Assembly (NCBI GenBank): GCA_030681635.1
Contig: JAUXRT010000026.1
Location: 1 to 6,229, forward strand
Reading direction: 5' to 3'
Source of the DNA: Reyranella sp.
GTDB lineage: Bacteria > Pseudomonadota > Alphaproteobacteria > Reyranellales > Reyranellaceae
DNA: 6,229 nucleotides
Shown: piece after piece, positions 1 through 5,306 of the stretch
Position numbering within the stretch: the first letter of the stretch is position 1
Layout of the letters: every line of letters begins with the position of its first letter
Program-made: the position numbers and the translations under genes
The notes under the pieces: generated by a model
Databases searched by the model: none
What the model was told of the DNA's origin: nothing
Seen by the model: only the letters and a program-made list of their open reading frames with translations

Positions 1-158
1 CGGGCGACGTATTCCGCCAGTTCAGCACGCGCACCAAGAGCGAAGCCGGCTGGAAGTCGTACGAGCTCGATTGCAGCCACAATCCGCACATCACCTGCCC
101 CGACGCGCTGATGGCGCTGCTGACCCGGATCATGCCGAATACGTGGGCCGATAAATGA
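1..158 (+). CDS. C-terminal end of a probable alpha/beta-fold hydrolase (5' partial)
   Basis: The frame is open from the left edge (first full codon at position 3) to the TGA at 156-158, giving the last 51 residues of a protein whose start lies outside the window. Seen: the tail contains GWKSYELDCSHNPHIT followed by CPDALMALL. From memory of the family, many small alpha/beta hydrolases end with a strand, then a short loop carrying the catalytic histidine (often GHD or SHD), then a helix beginning with a T-x-P-x-x-L pattern. The His of the CSHNPH stretch would be that catalytic residue. The nucleophile and acid residues are outside the window, so the family call rests on this tail only and the substrate cannot be judged. 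The next gene starts 10 nt after the stop on the same strand, which suggests co-transcription with the CoA-transferase. Confidence 0.5.
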   Translation, partial: GDVFRQFSTRTKSEAGWKSYELDCSHNPHITCPDALMALLTRIMPNTWADK

Positions 159-161
159 GGG
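157..161 (+). promoter_or_regulatory. Ribosome binding site for the CoA-transferase
   Basis: GAGGG lies 7 nt upstream of the ATG at 169 and overlaps the stop codon of the preceding gene. It supports the 169 start and suggests translational coupling with the upstream gene. Confidence 0.6.
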
Positions 162-168
162 CTGATAG

Positions 169-1545
169 ATGAGCGACGCGCTGGTCCACGACGTCCTTGG
201 CCAGCTCGGCCGCAAAAGACGTGCCGACGATTCACTTACGCTCACCGGCGGCGACGATCCGGTGTTCGCGACGCCGTGGCGCATCGCCCATGCCGGCTCG
301 GCGGCGCTGGGCGCGGTGGGATTGGCGGTGTCCGATCTCTGGCGGCTGCGCACCGGCAAGCCGCAGGCGGTGACGATCGATCGCCGCGCCGCGGCGGCAT
401 CGCTGCGCTCCAACACCTACGTGCGGCGGAACGGTGAGAAGCCCGTGTCGTGGGATCCGCTGGCCGGTCACTACCCGACGCGCGACGGCCGGACCATGTT
501 CCTGCATACCAACCATCCACATCACCGCGCCGGCGCGCTCAGCATCTCGGGCGCCAAGGCCGAAACGCGCGAGGCGCTGGCCGAGGCTGTCGCCAAGTGG
601 GACGGGCTCGCCATCGAGGAGGCGATCGCGGCGGGCAACTGCGTCGGCGGCCTGGTGCGCAGCCGCGCCGAATGGAACGCCCATCCGCACGGCATCGCCA
701 TCGCCAAGCTGCCGCTGATCGACATGATCAAGATCGGGGAAGCGCCGGCCCGGCCGCTGCCAAAAGGCGACCGGCCGCTGAGCGGCGTCAAAGCGCTCGA
801 TCTCACCCGCGTGCTGGCCGGCCCGACCAGCGGGCGCGTGCTGGCCGAGAACGGCGCCGACGTGCTGCACATCGCGGCGCCCCACCTGCCCTATCAAACC
901 GAACTCCTGATGGACACCGGCCACGGCAAGCGCTGCGCCTGGCTCGACCTGCGCGAACCTGCCGGCATCGAGACACTCACAGGCCTGGTGCGCGAGGCCG
1001 ATGTTTTTACGCAAGGCTATCGACCCGGCACGCTGGCGGCGCGCGGCTTCTCGCCGGAGCGGCTGGCCGAGCTCCGGCCCGGCATCGTCTGCGTCAGCAT
1101 CTGCGCCTATGGCCACGAAGGTCCGTGGTCGTCGCGGCGCGGCTTCGATTCGATCGTGCAGAACGTCACCGGTCTCTCCGCGACGCAAGGCACGCTGGAA
1201 AAGCCACGCAACATGCCGGTGCAGGCCAACGACTATATCGCGGGCTACCTCGGTGCCCTGGGCGCCATGGTGGGCCTCGCCCGCCGCGTGGAGGAAGGTG
1301 GCTCCTGGCTGGTGCGCGTCTCGCTGGTCCAGGTCGCGCACTGGATCGCGAGCCTCGGCACCGTCGATGCCTCGAAAGGCGCGGCCGAACTCAGCGACGA
1401 CGAGCTGGCAAGCCTCATCACCGAGAGCGTCGGCCCGTTCGGCCGCCTGAACCATCTCCGCCCGATCGTGCAGTTGAGCGAGACACCCGCCTTCTACGCT
1501 CGCCCCGCCGAGCCACTCGGCAGTTCACCCGCCCGCTGGAGTTGA
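169..1545 (+). CDS. CaiB/BaiF-family (class III) CoA-transferase, domain-swapped form
   Basis: The 458-residue product is predicted to be a cytosolic enzyme that moves CoA from an acyl-CoA donor to a carboxylic acid through an aspartyl thioester. Seen: residues 204-219 (LSGVKALDLTRVLAGP) are the motif normally near the N-terminus of this family. It is followed by AENGADV, the PGTLAARGF segment (PGT beginning near 287) and the GFDS region. D355, in QANDYIAGYLGALGA, aligns with the family's catalytic Asp. Before residue 204 sits material that normally comes at the C-terminal side: a G-A-x-G-x-A...R-x-G element (42-64), a GHYPTRDGR segment (100-108) and the SRAEWNAHP segment. The order is therefore C-half then N-half, and the G-A-rich helix element occurs twice (42-64 and 358-377). 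From memory, a known subgroup of about 450-480 residues has this layout, so it is probably intact rather than broken. The start is supported by GAGGG at 157-161. The stop overlaps the next start as TGATG. The acid substrate is unknown. Confidence 0.85.
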   Translation: MSDALVHDVLGQLGRKRRADDSLTLTGGDDPVFATPWRIAHAGSAALGAVGLAVSDLWRLRTGKPQAVTIDRRAAAASLRSNTYVRRNGEKPVSWDPLAGHYPTRDGRTMFLHTNHPHHRAGALSISGAKAETREALAEAVAKWDGLAIEEAIAAGNCVGGLVRSRAEWNAHPHGIAIAKLPLIDMIKIGEAPARPLPKGDRPLSGVKALDLTRVLAGPTSGRVLAENGADVLHIAAPHLPYQTELLMDTGHGKRCAWLDLREPAGIETLTGLVREADVFTQGYRPGTLAARGFSPERLAELRPGIVCVSICAYGHEGPWSSRRGFDSIVQNVTGLSATQGTLEKPRNMPVQANDYIAGYLGALGAMVGLARRVEEGGSWLVRVSLVQVAHWIASLGTVDASKGAAELSDDELASLITESVGPFGRLNHLRPIVQLSETPAFYARPAEPLGSSPARWS

Positions 1546-2186
1546 TGAGCACGCCCATGCCCGACACCTTCGCCCAGCATACCGTCGCCACCGTCGCCGA
1601 CCTCGAAGCGCTCTACGGCCAGCCCGCCGAGGCCGCCACTGTAAAAGAAGTGGCACGGATCACACCGCACTACCGCGCCTACATAGAAGCCTCGTCGTTC
1701 GTGTCGCTCGCGACCTCAGGGCCCGAGGGGCTCGACTGCTCGCCGCGCGGCGACCGTCCGGGGTTTGTGCGCGTGCACGACGAGAAGACGCTGATGCTGC
1801 CCGACCGGCGCGGCAACAACCGGATCGATTCGCTGCGCAACATCGTGCGCGATCCCCGGGTGGCGCTGCTGTTCCTGGTCCCGGGCGTCGGCAACACGCT
1901 CCGCGTCAACGGCCGCGCCCGCCTCAGCGTCGAGCCGGCGCTGCTCGCCTCCTTCGCGGTCGAAGACAAGGCGCCGCGCTCGGTGATGGTGATGACCGTC
2001 GATGCCGTCTACTTCCAGTGCGCCCGCGCCCTGGTGCGCTCCGAACTGTGGAACCCGGCACACCATGTCGATCCGAAGAGCCTGCCCAGTGCCGGCCAGA
2101 TCCTGGCGGCGCTCAGCCAGGAGCGCGTCGGCGGCGAGACCTACGACCGCGAATGGCCGGGCCGCGCCGCCAAGACGATGTGGTGA
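1545..2186 (+). CDS. PPOX-type FMN-dependent flavoprotein, MSMEG_1061/DR_2398-like family
   Basis: The product is a 213-residue member of the pyridoxamine-5'-phosphate-oxidase-like split-barrel superfamily. The subgroup is expected to bind FMN and act as a small cytosolic oxidoreductase, but no physiological substrate is established to my knowledge. Seen: HYRAYIEASSFVSLATSGPEG (42-62), SPRGD (66-70), PDRRGNNRIDS (86-96), RDPRVALLFLVPG (102-114), LRVNGRA (119-125) and a C-terminal RSELWNP (165-171), which together match the MSMEG_1061-like subgroup as I remember it. The length is normal for that group. The frame stays open far upstream across the CoA-transferase, but that part has no recognisable protein. 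The ATG at 1545 is chosen because it overlaps the preceding stop (TGATG) and precedes the conserved region by a plausible length. An alternative ATG at 1557 cannot be excluded: GGAG at 1538-1541 is only 3 nt from 1545 but 15 nt from 1557. The stop overlaps the next gene's GTG start. Confidence 0.85.
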   Translation: MSTPMPDTFAQHTVATVADLEALYGQPAEAATVKEVARITPHYRAYIEASSFVSLATSGPEGLDCSPRGDRPGFVRVHDEKTLMLPDRRGNNRIDSLRNIVRDPRVALLFLVPGVGNTLRVNGRARLSVEPALLASFAVEDKAPRSVMVMTVDAVYFQCARALVRSELWNPAHHVDPKSLPSAGQILAALSQERVGGETYDREWPGRAAKTMW

Positions 2187-2686
2187 TCCGCGAACGCGAG
2201 GCCGCGGACGACGACGCCATCCGCCGGCTGAACGACACAGCCTTCGGCGGCCCCGATGAATCGAGGCTGGTCGACGATCTGCGGGCGGCCCATCTCGCCG
2301 CGGTCGAATGGGTGGCGATCGAAGGCACGGCGATCGTCGGCCACATCCTATTCAGCCCGCTTGCCGTGACGCGCGGCAAAGACGAGATCCGCGCGCTGTC
2401 CCTGGCGCCGATGTCGGTCCAGCCCGGCCGGCAACGGCGCGGGACCGGCAGCACCCTCGTCCGGGCCGGGCTCGCGGCTGCCAAAACCGGCGGCTGGCAG
2501 GCCGTGTTCGTGCTCGGCCATCCCGGCTTCTACCCGCGCTTCGGCTTCTCGGCCGCACGCGCCCGTCCCTTCAAGGCGCCCTTCACGGGCGAGGCCTTCA
2601 TGGCACTTGAGCTTGAGCCGGGAGCGCTCGGCGGCGGCGACGGCCGTGTCGTCTATCCGCCGCCGTTCGGCATCGCCGCCGACTGA
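2183..2686 (+). CDS. GNAT-family N-acetyltransferase (YhbS-like)
   Basis: The 167-residue product is predicted to transfer an acetyl group from acetyl-CoA to an amine, with unknown acceptor. Seen: an N-terminal IREREAADDDAIRRL typical of GNAT beta1-alpha1, then LAPMSVQPGRQRRGTGSTLV (74-93), which holds the acetyl-CoA pyrophosphate-binding Q/R-x-x-G-x-G/A loop as Q84-R-R-G-T-G89. VLGHPGFYPRFGF (110-122) is the hallmark of the YhbS-like subgroup (COG3153). The GTG at 2183 is chosen as start because it forms a GTGA four-base overlap with the flavoprotein stop and because homology begins at once. An adjacent GTG at 2180 is equally in frame. The frame continues upstream to an ATG at 2018, but that stretch lies inside the flavoprotein gene and looks like shadow sequence. 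There is no clear Shine-Dalgarno sequence, so translation is probably coupled. It is the last gene of the left operon. Confidence 0.85.
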   Translation: MIREREAADDDAIRRLNDTAFGGPDESRLVDDLRAAHLAAVEWVAIEGTAIVGHILFSPLAVTRGKDEIRALSLAPMSVQPGRQRRGTGSTLVRAGLAAAKTGGWQAVFVLGHPGFYPRFGFSAARARPFKAPFTGEAFMALELEPGALGGGDGRVVYPPPFGIAAD

Positions 2687-2692
2687 CCGCCT

Positions 2693-2947
2693 TCAGCGCA
2701 GCCCGCCCAGCCTCTGCCAGAACGGCCGGCCCGCTTCGAAGGCCGCCGCGGCCGGCGAGATGCCGGCGTCGCGCAGGCTGCGCGCGTCCATCGCCGCGAG
2801 ACAGCGCCGCGCCATCGTGCGCTCGCGCCACACCGCGATGGTGACGGCGAGGCGCTGGCGGAACGACGGGGGCGGCGTCACGGCCACGGCCGGCGTCGCG
2901 AACAGATCCTGCTCGAGGGTGAGGCGGTTGCGGGACTGAAAGCTCAT
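2693..2947 (-). CDS. DUF1127 domain-containing protein
   Basis: This is an 84-residue basic protein. Seen: the C-terminal half carries the DUF1127 signature, L50-x-x-M-D-x-R-x-L-R-D-x-G-I-S64 followed by E71-x-x-x-P-F-W77. The first 25 or so residues are polar, and residues 29-48 (FRQRLAVTIAVWRERTMARR) form a likely amphipathic helix. From memory, small DUF1127 proteins in alphaproteobacteria have been linked to RNA binding and to phosphate or carbon stress responses, but this one has no assigned role. It is longer than the minimal family members of about 45-50 residues because of its N-terminal tail. The ATG at 2947 is preferred over an in-frame ATG at 2992 because AAGGAGG sits 5 nt upstream of it. 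It is convergent with the acetyltransferase, with 6 nt between the stops. Confidence 0.8.
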   Translation of the reverse strand: MSFQSRNRLTLEQDLFATPAVAVTPPPSFRQRLAVTIAVWRERTMARRCLAAMDARSLRDAGISPAAAAFEAGRPFWQRLGGLR

Positions 2948-2952
2948 CTCTG

Positions 2953-2959
2953 CCTCCTT
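2953..2959 (-). promoter_or_regulatory. Strong ribosome binding site for the DUF1127 gene
   Basis: Read on the - strand this is AAGGAGG, a near-perfect anti-16S match 5 nt before the ATG at 2947. It decides the start in favour of the 84-residue product over the 99-residue reading from 2992, and it implies efficient translation. Confidence 0.8.
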
Positions 2960-3034
2960 GGGCTTGATGGGCTCAACTTGGGCGCGGTCCACCGCCCTCT
3001 CAATGATGTGGCAGGTAATCAGCTGCGCGCGTCG

Positions 3035-3047
3035 GCTAGGGTCTGCC
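3035..3047 (+). promoter_or_regulatory. GCTAGNNTC motif, copy 1 (possible promoter or operator element)
   Basis: GCTAGGGTCTGCC is one of three related sequences in the non-coding leaders of the right-hand genes. It lies 80 nt from the second copy's aminotransferase start region and exactly 50 nt before copy 2. Its function is inferred only from position and recurrence. Confidence 0.25.
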
Positions 3048-3084
3048 TATACCTTTTTTGGTGCCGGTATCGACGCGGGAGCGC

Positions 3085-3101
3085 GCTAGTCTCGCCGTCA
3101 C
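3085..3101 (+). promoter_or_regulatory. GCTAGNNTC motif, copy 2, upstream of the aminotransferase
   Basis: GCTAGTCTCGCCGTCAC begins 42 nt before the ATG at 3127. It agrees with the copy before the Bug gene at 12 or more of 17 positions (GCTAG..TC..C.TCAC). It could be a -10-type element or a regulator site. No good TTGACA-like -35 box was found at 16-18 nt spacing. Confidence 0.3.
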
Positions 3102-3114
3102 ATATTCGATCGAC

Positions 3115-3118
3115 GGAG
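3115..3118 (+). promoter_or_regulatory. Ribosome binding site for the aminotransferase
   Basis: GGAG lies 8 nt upstream of the ATG at 3127. It supports this start over an in-frame TTG at 3058, which would add 23 residues without family similarity. Confidence 0.65.
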
Positions 3119-3126
3119 ACAAAAGC

Positions 3127-4275
3127 ATGCTTCCCTCCCAGCGCGCCTTGTTCGACATCCCGCGCGACGTCTGTTTTCTGAATGCCGCCTCGTGGAGCCC
3201 GCTGCCGCTGAAGGTGCAGGAGGCCGGCCGCGCCGCGATCGGCCGCAAGGGCCAGCCGTGGAAGCTGGAAGCCGGCTTCCAGTCGCAGCAGTACGAGCGC
3301 GCACGCAAGGCCGCCGCCGCCCTGATCGGCGCCGACCCGGTCGACGTCGCGCTCATTCCCTCGGTCGGCTACGGCGTCGCGACCGCGGGCAAGGTGCTCT
3401 CGATCGCGCGCGGCAGCCGCGTGCTGGTGCTGAAGGACGACCACACCTCGCCGGTGCTGGAATGGATGAGCCGCGCCGAAGCCGGCGGCTTCACCGTCGA
3501 GCAGGTGGCGCAGCCCGCCGACGGCGACTGGACCACGTCCGTCATGGGCGCCATCGACCGCGGCGGCGCGGCGCCCCTGGCGCTGGTCTCGATTTCCTCC
3601 GTGCACTGGTCCGACGGCGGCGCCCTCGACATGGCGCGGATCGCGGCGGCGGCCCGCAAGCAGGGCGCGGCGCTGCTGGTCGATGCCACGCATGACGTCG
3701 GCGTGCGCAAGATCGACGTGAAGGTGCTCGATCCCGACTTCCTGATCTTCCCGACCTACAAATGGGTGCTGGGCCCCTACGGCCGCGCCTTCATGTATGC
3801 AGCCAAGCGCCGGCAGGGCGGCGTGCCGCTGGAACAGACCGCCGGCGCCCGCCGCGCCGTCTCGGCCGAGGACACGCTCTACTTCCGCGACGTCTCCTAC
3901 ACCGATGGTGCGCGGCGCTACGACATGGGCGAGCGCGACCATTTCATCTCGATGGAGATGGCGGCGATCGGCATGGAGATGATGGCAGGCTGGGGCAACG
4001 AGCCGATCGTGGCGCGGCTTAGCATGCTCACCGACCGGCTGGCCGACGGCCTCGCCAACACCGGCGTGCAGGTGCTCGACAAGAAGCTGCGCGCGCCGCA
4101 CGTGCTCAGCCTCGCCTTCCCCAAGGGCATGGCGACGGACCTGCCGCAGAAGCTCGCGGCAGAGAATGTCCATGCCGCACCGCGGCTCGGCCGCCTCCGG
4201 ATCAGCCCGCACGTCTACAACGACGAGCAGGACGTCGACCGCTTCGTCGAGGTGTTCAAGAAGGTGGGTCTCTGA
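3127..4275 (+). CDS. Class V aminotransferase-fold PLP-dependent enzyme (kynureninase-like)
   Basis: The 382-residue product is a predicted cytosolic PLP enzyme of fold type I. Seen: PSVGYGVATAG (78-88) in the cofactor-phosphate loop region, HWSDGG (160-165), D186-A-T-H-D-V-G, where D186 should contact the PLP pyridine nitrogen, and T-Y-K212-W-V-L-G-P-Y-G, where K212 is the Schiff-base lysine. GARRYDMGE (261-269) follows. The His at 189 recalls the D-x-A-H of kynureninase more than the D-A-T-Q of cysteine desulfurases. The YKWxLGPYG plus GARRxDxGE pair matches a subgroup usually annotated only as 'aminotransferase class V-fold'. Members may act as transaminase, desulfurase, epimerase or C-C/C-S lyase, so the reaction is not assigned. 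Length is normal and all key residues are present. GGAG at 3115-3118 supports the start. The Bug gene starts 69 nt downstream on the same strand, so co-transcription is possible. Confidence 0.85.
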   Translation: MLPSQRALFDIPRDVCFLNAASWSPLPLKVQEAGRAAIGRKGQPWKLEAGFQSQQYERARKAAAALIGADPVDVALIPSVGYGVATAGKVLSIARGSRVLVLKDDHTSPVLEWMSRAEAGGFTVEQVAQPADGDWTTSVMGAIDRGGAAPLALVSISSVHWSDGGALDMARIAAAARKQGAALLVDATHDVGVRKIDVKVLDPDFLIFPTYKWVLGPYGRAFMYAAKRRQGGVPLEQTAGARRAVSAEDTLYFRDVSYTDGARRYDMGERDHFISMEMAAIGMEMMAGWGNEPIVARLSMLTDRLADGLANTGVQVLDKKLRAPHVLSLAFPKGMATDLPQKLAAENVHAAPRLGRLRISPHVYNDEQDVDRFVEVFKKVGL

Positions 4276-4287
4276 GCAGTCGAACGT

Positions 4288-4304
4288 GCTAGCGTCCGCA
4301 TCAC
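4288..4304 (+). promoter_or_regulatory. GCTAGNNTC motif, copy 3, upstream of the Bug gene
   Basis: GCTAGCGTCCGCATCAC begins 57 nt before the ATG at 4345 and resembles the element at 3085-3101. If it is a -10-type element, transcription would begin near the inverted repeat at 4303. This is inference from resemblance and position only. Confidence 0.3.
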
Positions 4305-4319
4305 TGTCGGGATGACAGT
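4303..4319 (+). repeat. Perfect inverted repeat ACTGTC-N5-GACAGT
   Basis: Two 6-nt arms (4303-4308 and 4314-4319) are exact reverse complements around GGGAT. The 17-bp dyad could be an operator for a dimeric regulator or a short 5' leader hairpin. It is a poor intrinsic terminator because the stem is short and only half GC, and the following TCCTTTG is a weak U-tract. Confidence 0.45.
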
Positions 4320-4329
4320 TCCTTTGATC

Positions 4330-4337
4330 GGGGAAAG
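4330..4337 (+). promoter_or_regulatory. Ribosome binding site for the Bug-family receptor
   Basis: GGGGAAAG ends 7 nt before the ATG at 4345. It decides this start over the in-frame ATG at 4312, and the shorter product begins directly with a normal signal peptide. Confidence 0.6.
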
Positions 4338-4344
4338 AATCGCC

Positions 4345-5301
4345 ATGGGCACGACCCGCCGCAGCATCCTGATCGCAGGCCTTGCCCTTCCTTTCGCAGC
4401 GCAGGCGCAAGCCAGGTTCCCCGACCGGCCGATTAAAATCATCGTGCCCTTTCCGCCCGGCGGCGGCGTCGACATGACGGCGCGCCTGCTGATGGAACCG
4501 CTCTCCAGGGAACTCGGCCAGCCGATCCTGATCGAGAACAAGGGTGGCGCCGGCGGCATCATCGGCGTCGAGGCGATGTCGCACGCCCCGCCCGACGGCT
4601 ATACGCTCTCCCTCACCGGCGTCGGCACGCTCACCGCCGGGCCGCACCTGCGCAAGCTGCCCTACGACCCGATGGCGCTGTCGCAGATCACGCGGCTGGT
4701 GCGCATGCCCTTCATCGTGGCCGTGCGCAACGACCTGCCGGCCAAGACGCTGCCCGAATTCATGGAATTGGCGAAGCGCCAGGAACTGCGCTGGGCCTCG
4801 GGCGGCATCGGCACCAGCCAGCATCTTGCGGGCGAACTATTCACCCAGATGTCGGGCCTGAAAATGATCCACGTGCCCTATCGCGGCACCGGGCCGGCAC
4901 TGAACGATCTCGCGGCCGGCATCGTCGATGCCTATTTCGGCGATCCCGCCACCCTGGGCCTGATCCGCGGCGGCAAGGCGCGCGCCATGGCCGTGACCTC
5001 ACCCCAGCGCTGGCCGGTGCTGCCGGAAACACCGGCGATTGCCGAAGTGGTGCCGGGCTACCAGGCCGAGAACTGGTATGGCATCGCGGCCCCTCCCAAG
5101 ACGCCCGAGCCGGTCATGGCCGTGCTGACGACGGCGATCCTGAAGGTCATGGCCGATCCCGCCGTGAAGGCGAAGTACGACGAGCAAGGCCTCCATCCCG
5201 CCACCCTGCCGCGCGCCGACTACATCGCCTATCTTCAACGGGACCTGAAGACCTGGGGCGACGTCGTCGCCAAGGGCAACATCAAGATCAACGAGAACTG
5301 A
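4345..5301 (+). CDS. Bug/TctC-type tripartite tricarboxylate transporter substrate-binding protein
   Basis: The 318-residue product is a predicted periplasmic solute receptor. Seen: an N-terminal signal of MGTTRRSILIAG plus a hydrophobic stretch to about residue 19, with A-x-A cleavage options after A21 or A23. The TTRRSIL pair of arginines makes export by Tat plausible, although Sec is not excluded. The mature part begins FPDRPIKIIVPFPPGGGVDM (25-44), the family hallmark, followed by ENKGGAGGIIGVEAM and PPDGYTLSLTG and later HVPYRGTGPALNDL. The length fits the family. Members bind small carboxylates, amides or amino-acid-like compounds between two lobes. Residue D43 lies where the family's conserved ligand-site Asp is expected. 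No TctA or TctB membrane genes are in the window, as is common for the many orphan Bug receptors in proteobacteria. The hydantoinase gene 5 nt downstream suggests a cyclic amide or related ligand. Confidence 0.9.
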   Translation: MGTTRRSILIAGLALPFAAQAQARFPDRPIKIIVPFPPGGGVDMTARLLMEPLSRELGQPILIENKGGAGGIIGVEAMSHAPPDGYTLSLTGVGTLTAGPHLRKLPYDPMALSQITRLVRMPFIVAVRNDLPAKTLPEFMELAKRQELRWASGGIGTSQHLAGELFTQMSGLKMIHVPYRGTGPALNDLAAGIVDAYFGDPATLGLIRGGKARAMAVTSPQRWPVLPETPAIAEVVPGYQAENWYGIAAPPKTPEPVMAVLTTAILKVMADPAVKAKYDEQGLHPATLPRADYIAYLQRDLKTWGDVVAKGNIKINEN

Positions 5302-5306
5302 AAATC

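Larger units (their letters stand above)
2948..3126. promoter_or_regulatory. Divergent intergenic region between the DUF1127 gene and the aminotransferase gene
   Basis: This 179-nt stretch has no supportable gene and must hold the promoters for both flanking genes. Seen: a strong Shine-Dalgarno sequence for the - strand gene at its left end, a run of six T at 3054-3059 just after CTATACC, two GCTAG motifs 50 nt apart (3035 and 3085), and a Shine-Dalgarno sequence for the + strand gene at 3115-3118. I could not place a convincing -35/-10 pair on either strand. The AT-richer patch around 3048-3059 is the best candidate for a promoter core or UP-like element on the + strand. Confidence 0.5.
4276..4344 (+). 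promoter_or_regulatory. Leader between the aminotransferase and Bug genes
   Basis: This 69-nt gap is long for an otherwise tightly packed block. It contains, in order, a GCTAG motif (4288-4304), a perfect inverted repeat (4303-4319) and the Shine-Dalgarno region. These suggest either a separate promoter for the receptor-hydantoinase pair or a regulated junction inside one operon. An in-frame ATG at 4312 lies in the loop of the repeat and has no usable Shine-Dalgarno sequence. Confidence 0.4.

Noticed and set aside
232..1455. A 407-codon open frame on the - strand opposite the CoA-transferase
   Set aside because: The composition is Arg/Ala/Gly-rich with no family features, while the + strand frame carries clear CoA-transferase motifs.
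450..1544. Upstream in-frame extension of the PPOX flavoprotein, giving a 578-residue fusion
   Set aside because: The extension is an Arg-rich out-of-frame reading of the CoA-transferase. Family similarity begins only after 1545, where a TGATG coupled start exists.
2725..2756. Inverted repeat GCCGGCC ... GGCCGGC as a terminator for the left operon
   Set aside because: The 7-bp arms are pure G/C inside the DUF1127 coding region, with an 18-nt loop and no following T-run. Such repeats are expected by chance at this composition.
3010..3059. GGCAG ... CTGCC followed soon by six T as an intrinsic terminator
   Set aside because: The stem is 5 bp with a 28-nt loop, there are 6 nt between stem and T-run, and no + strand gene ends upstream. 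The T-run is more likely part of a promoter region.
3058..3126. TTG start at 3058 adding 23 residues to the aminotransferase
   Set aside because: There is no Shine-Dalgarno sequence before it, the extra residues lack family similarity, and the ATG at 3127 has GGAG at 8-nt spacing.
3019..4824. A 601-codon open frame on the - strand opposite the aminotransferase and Bug genes
   Set aside because: It is His/Arg/Ala-rich with no recognisable motif, spans two well-supported + strand genes and the gap between them, and is a typical antisense shadow in GC-rich DNA.
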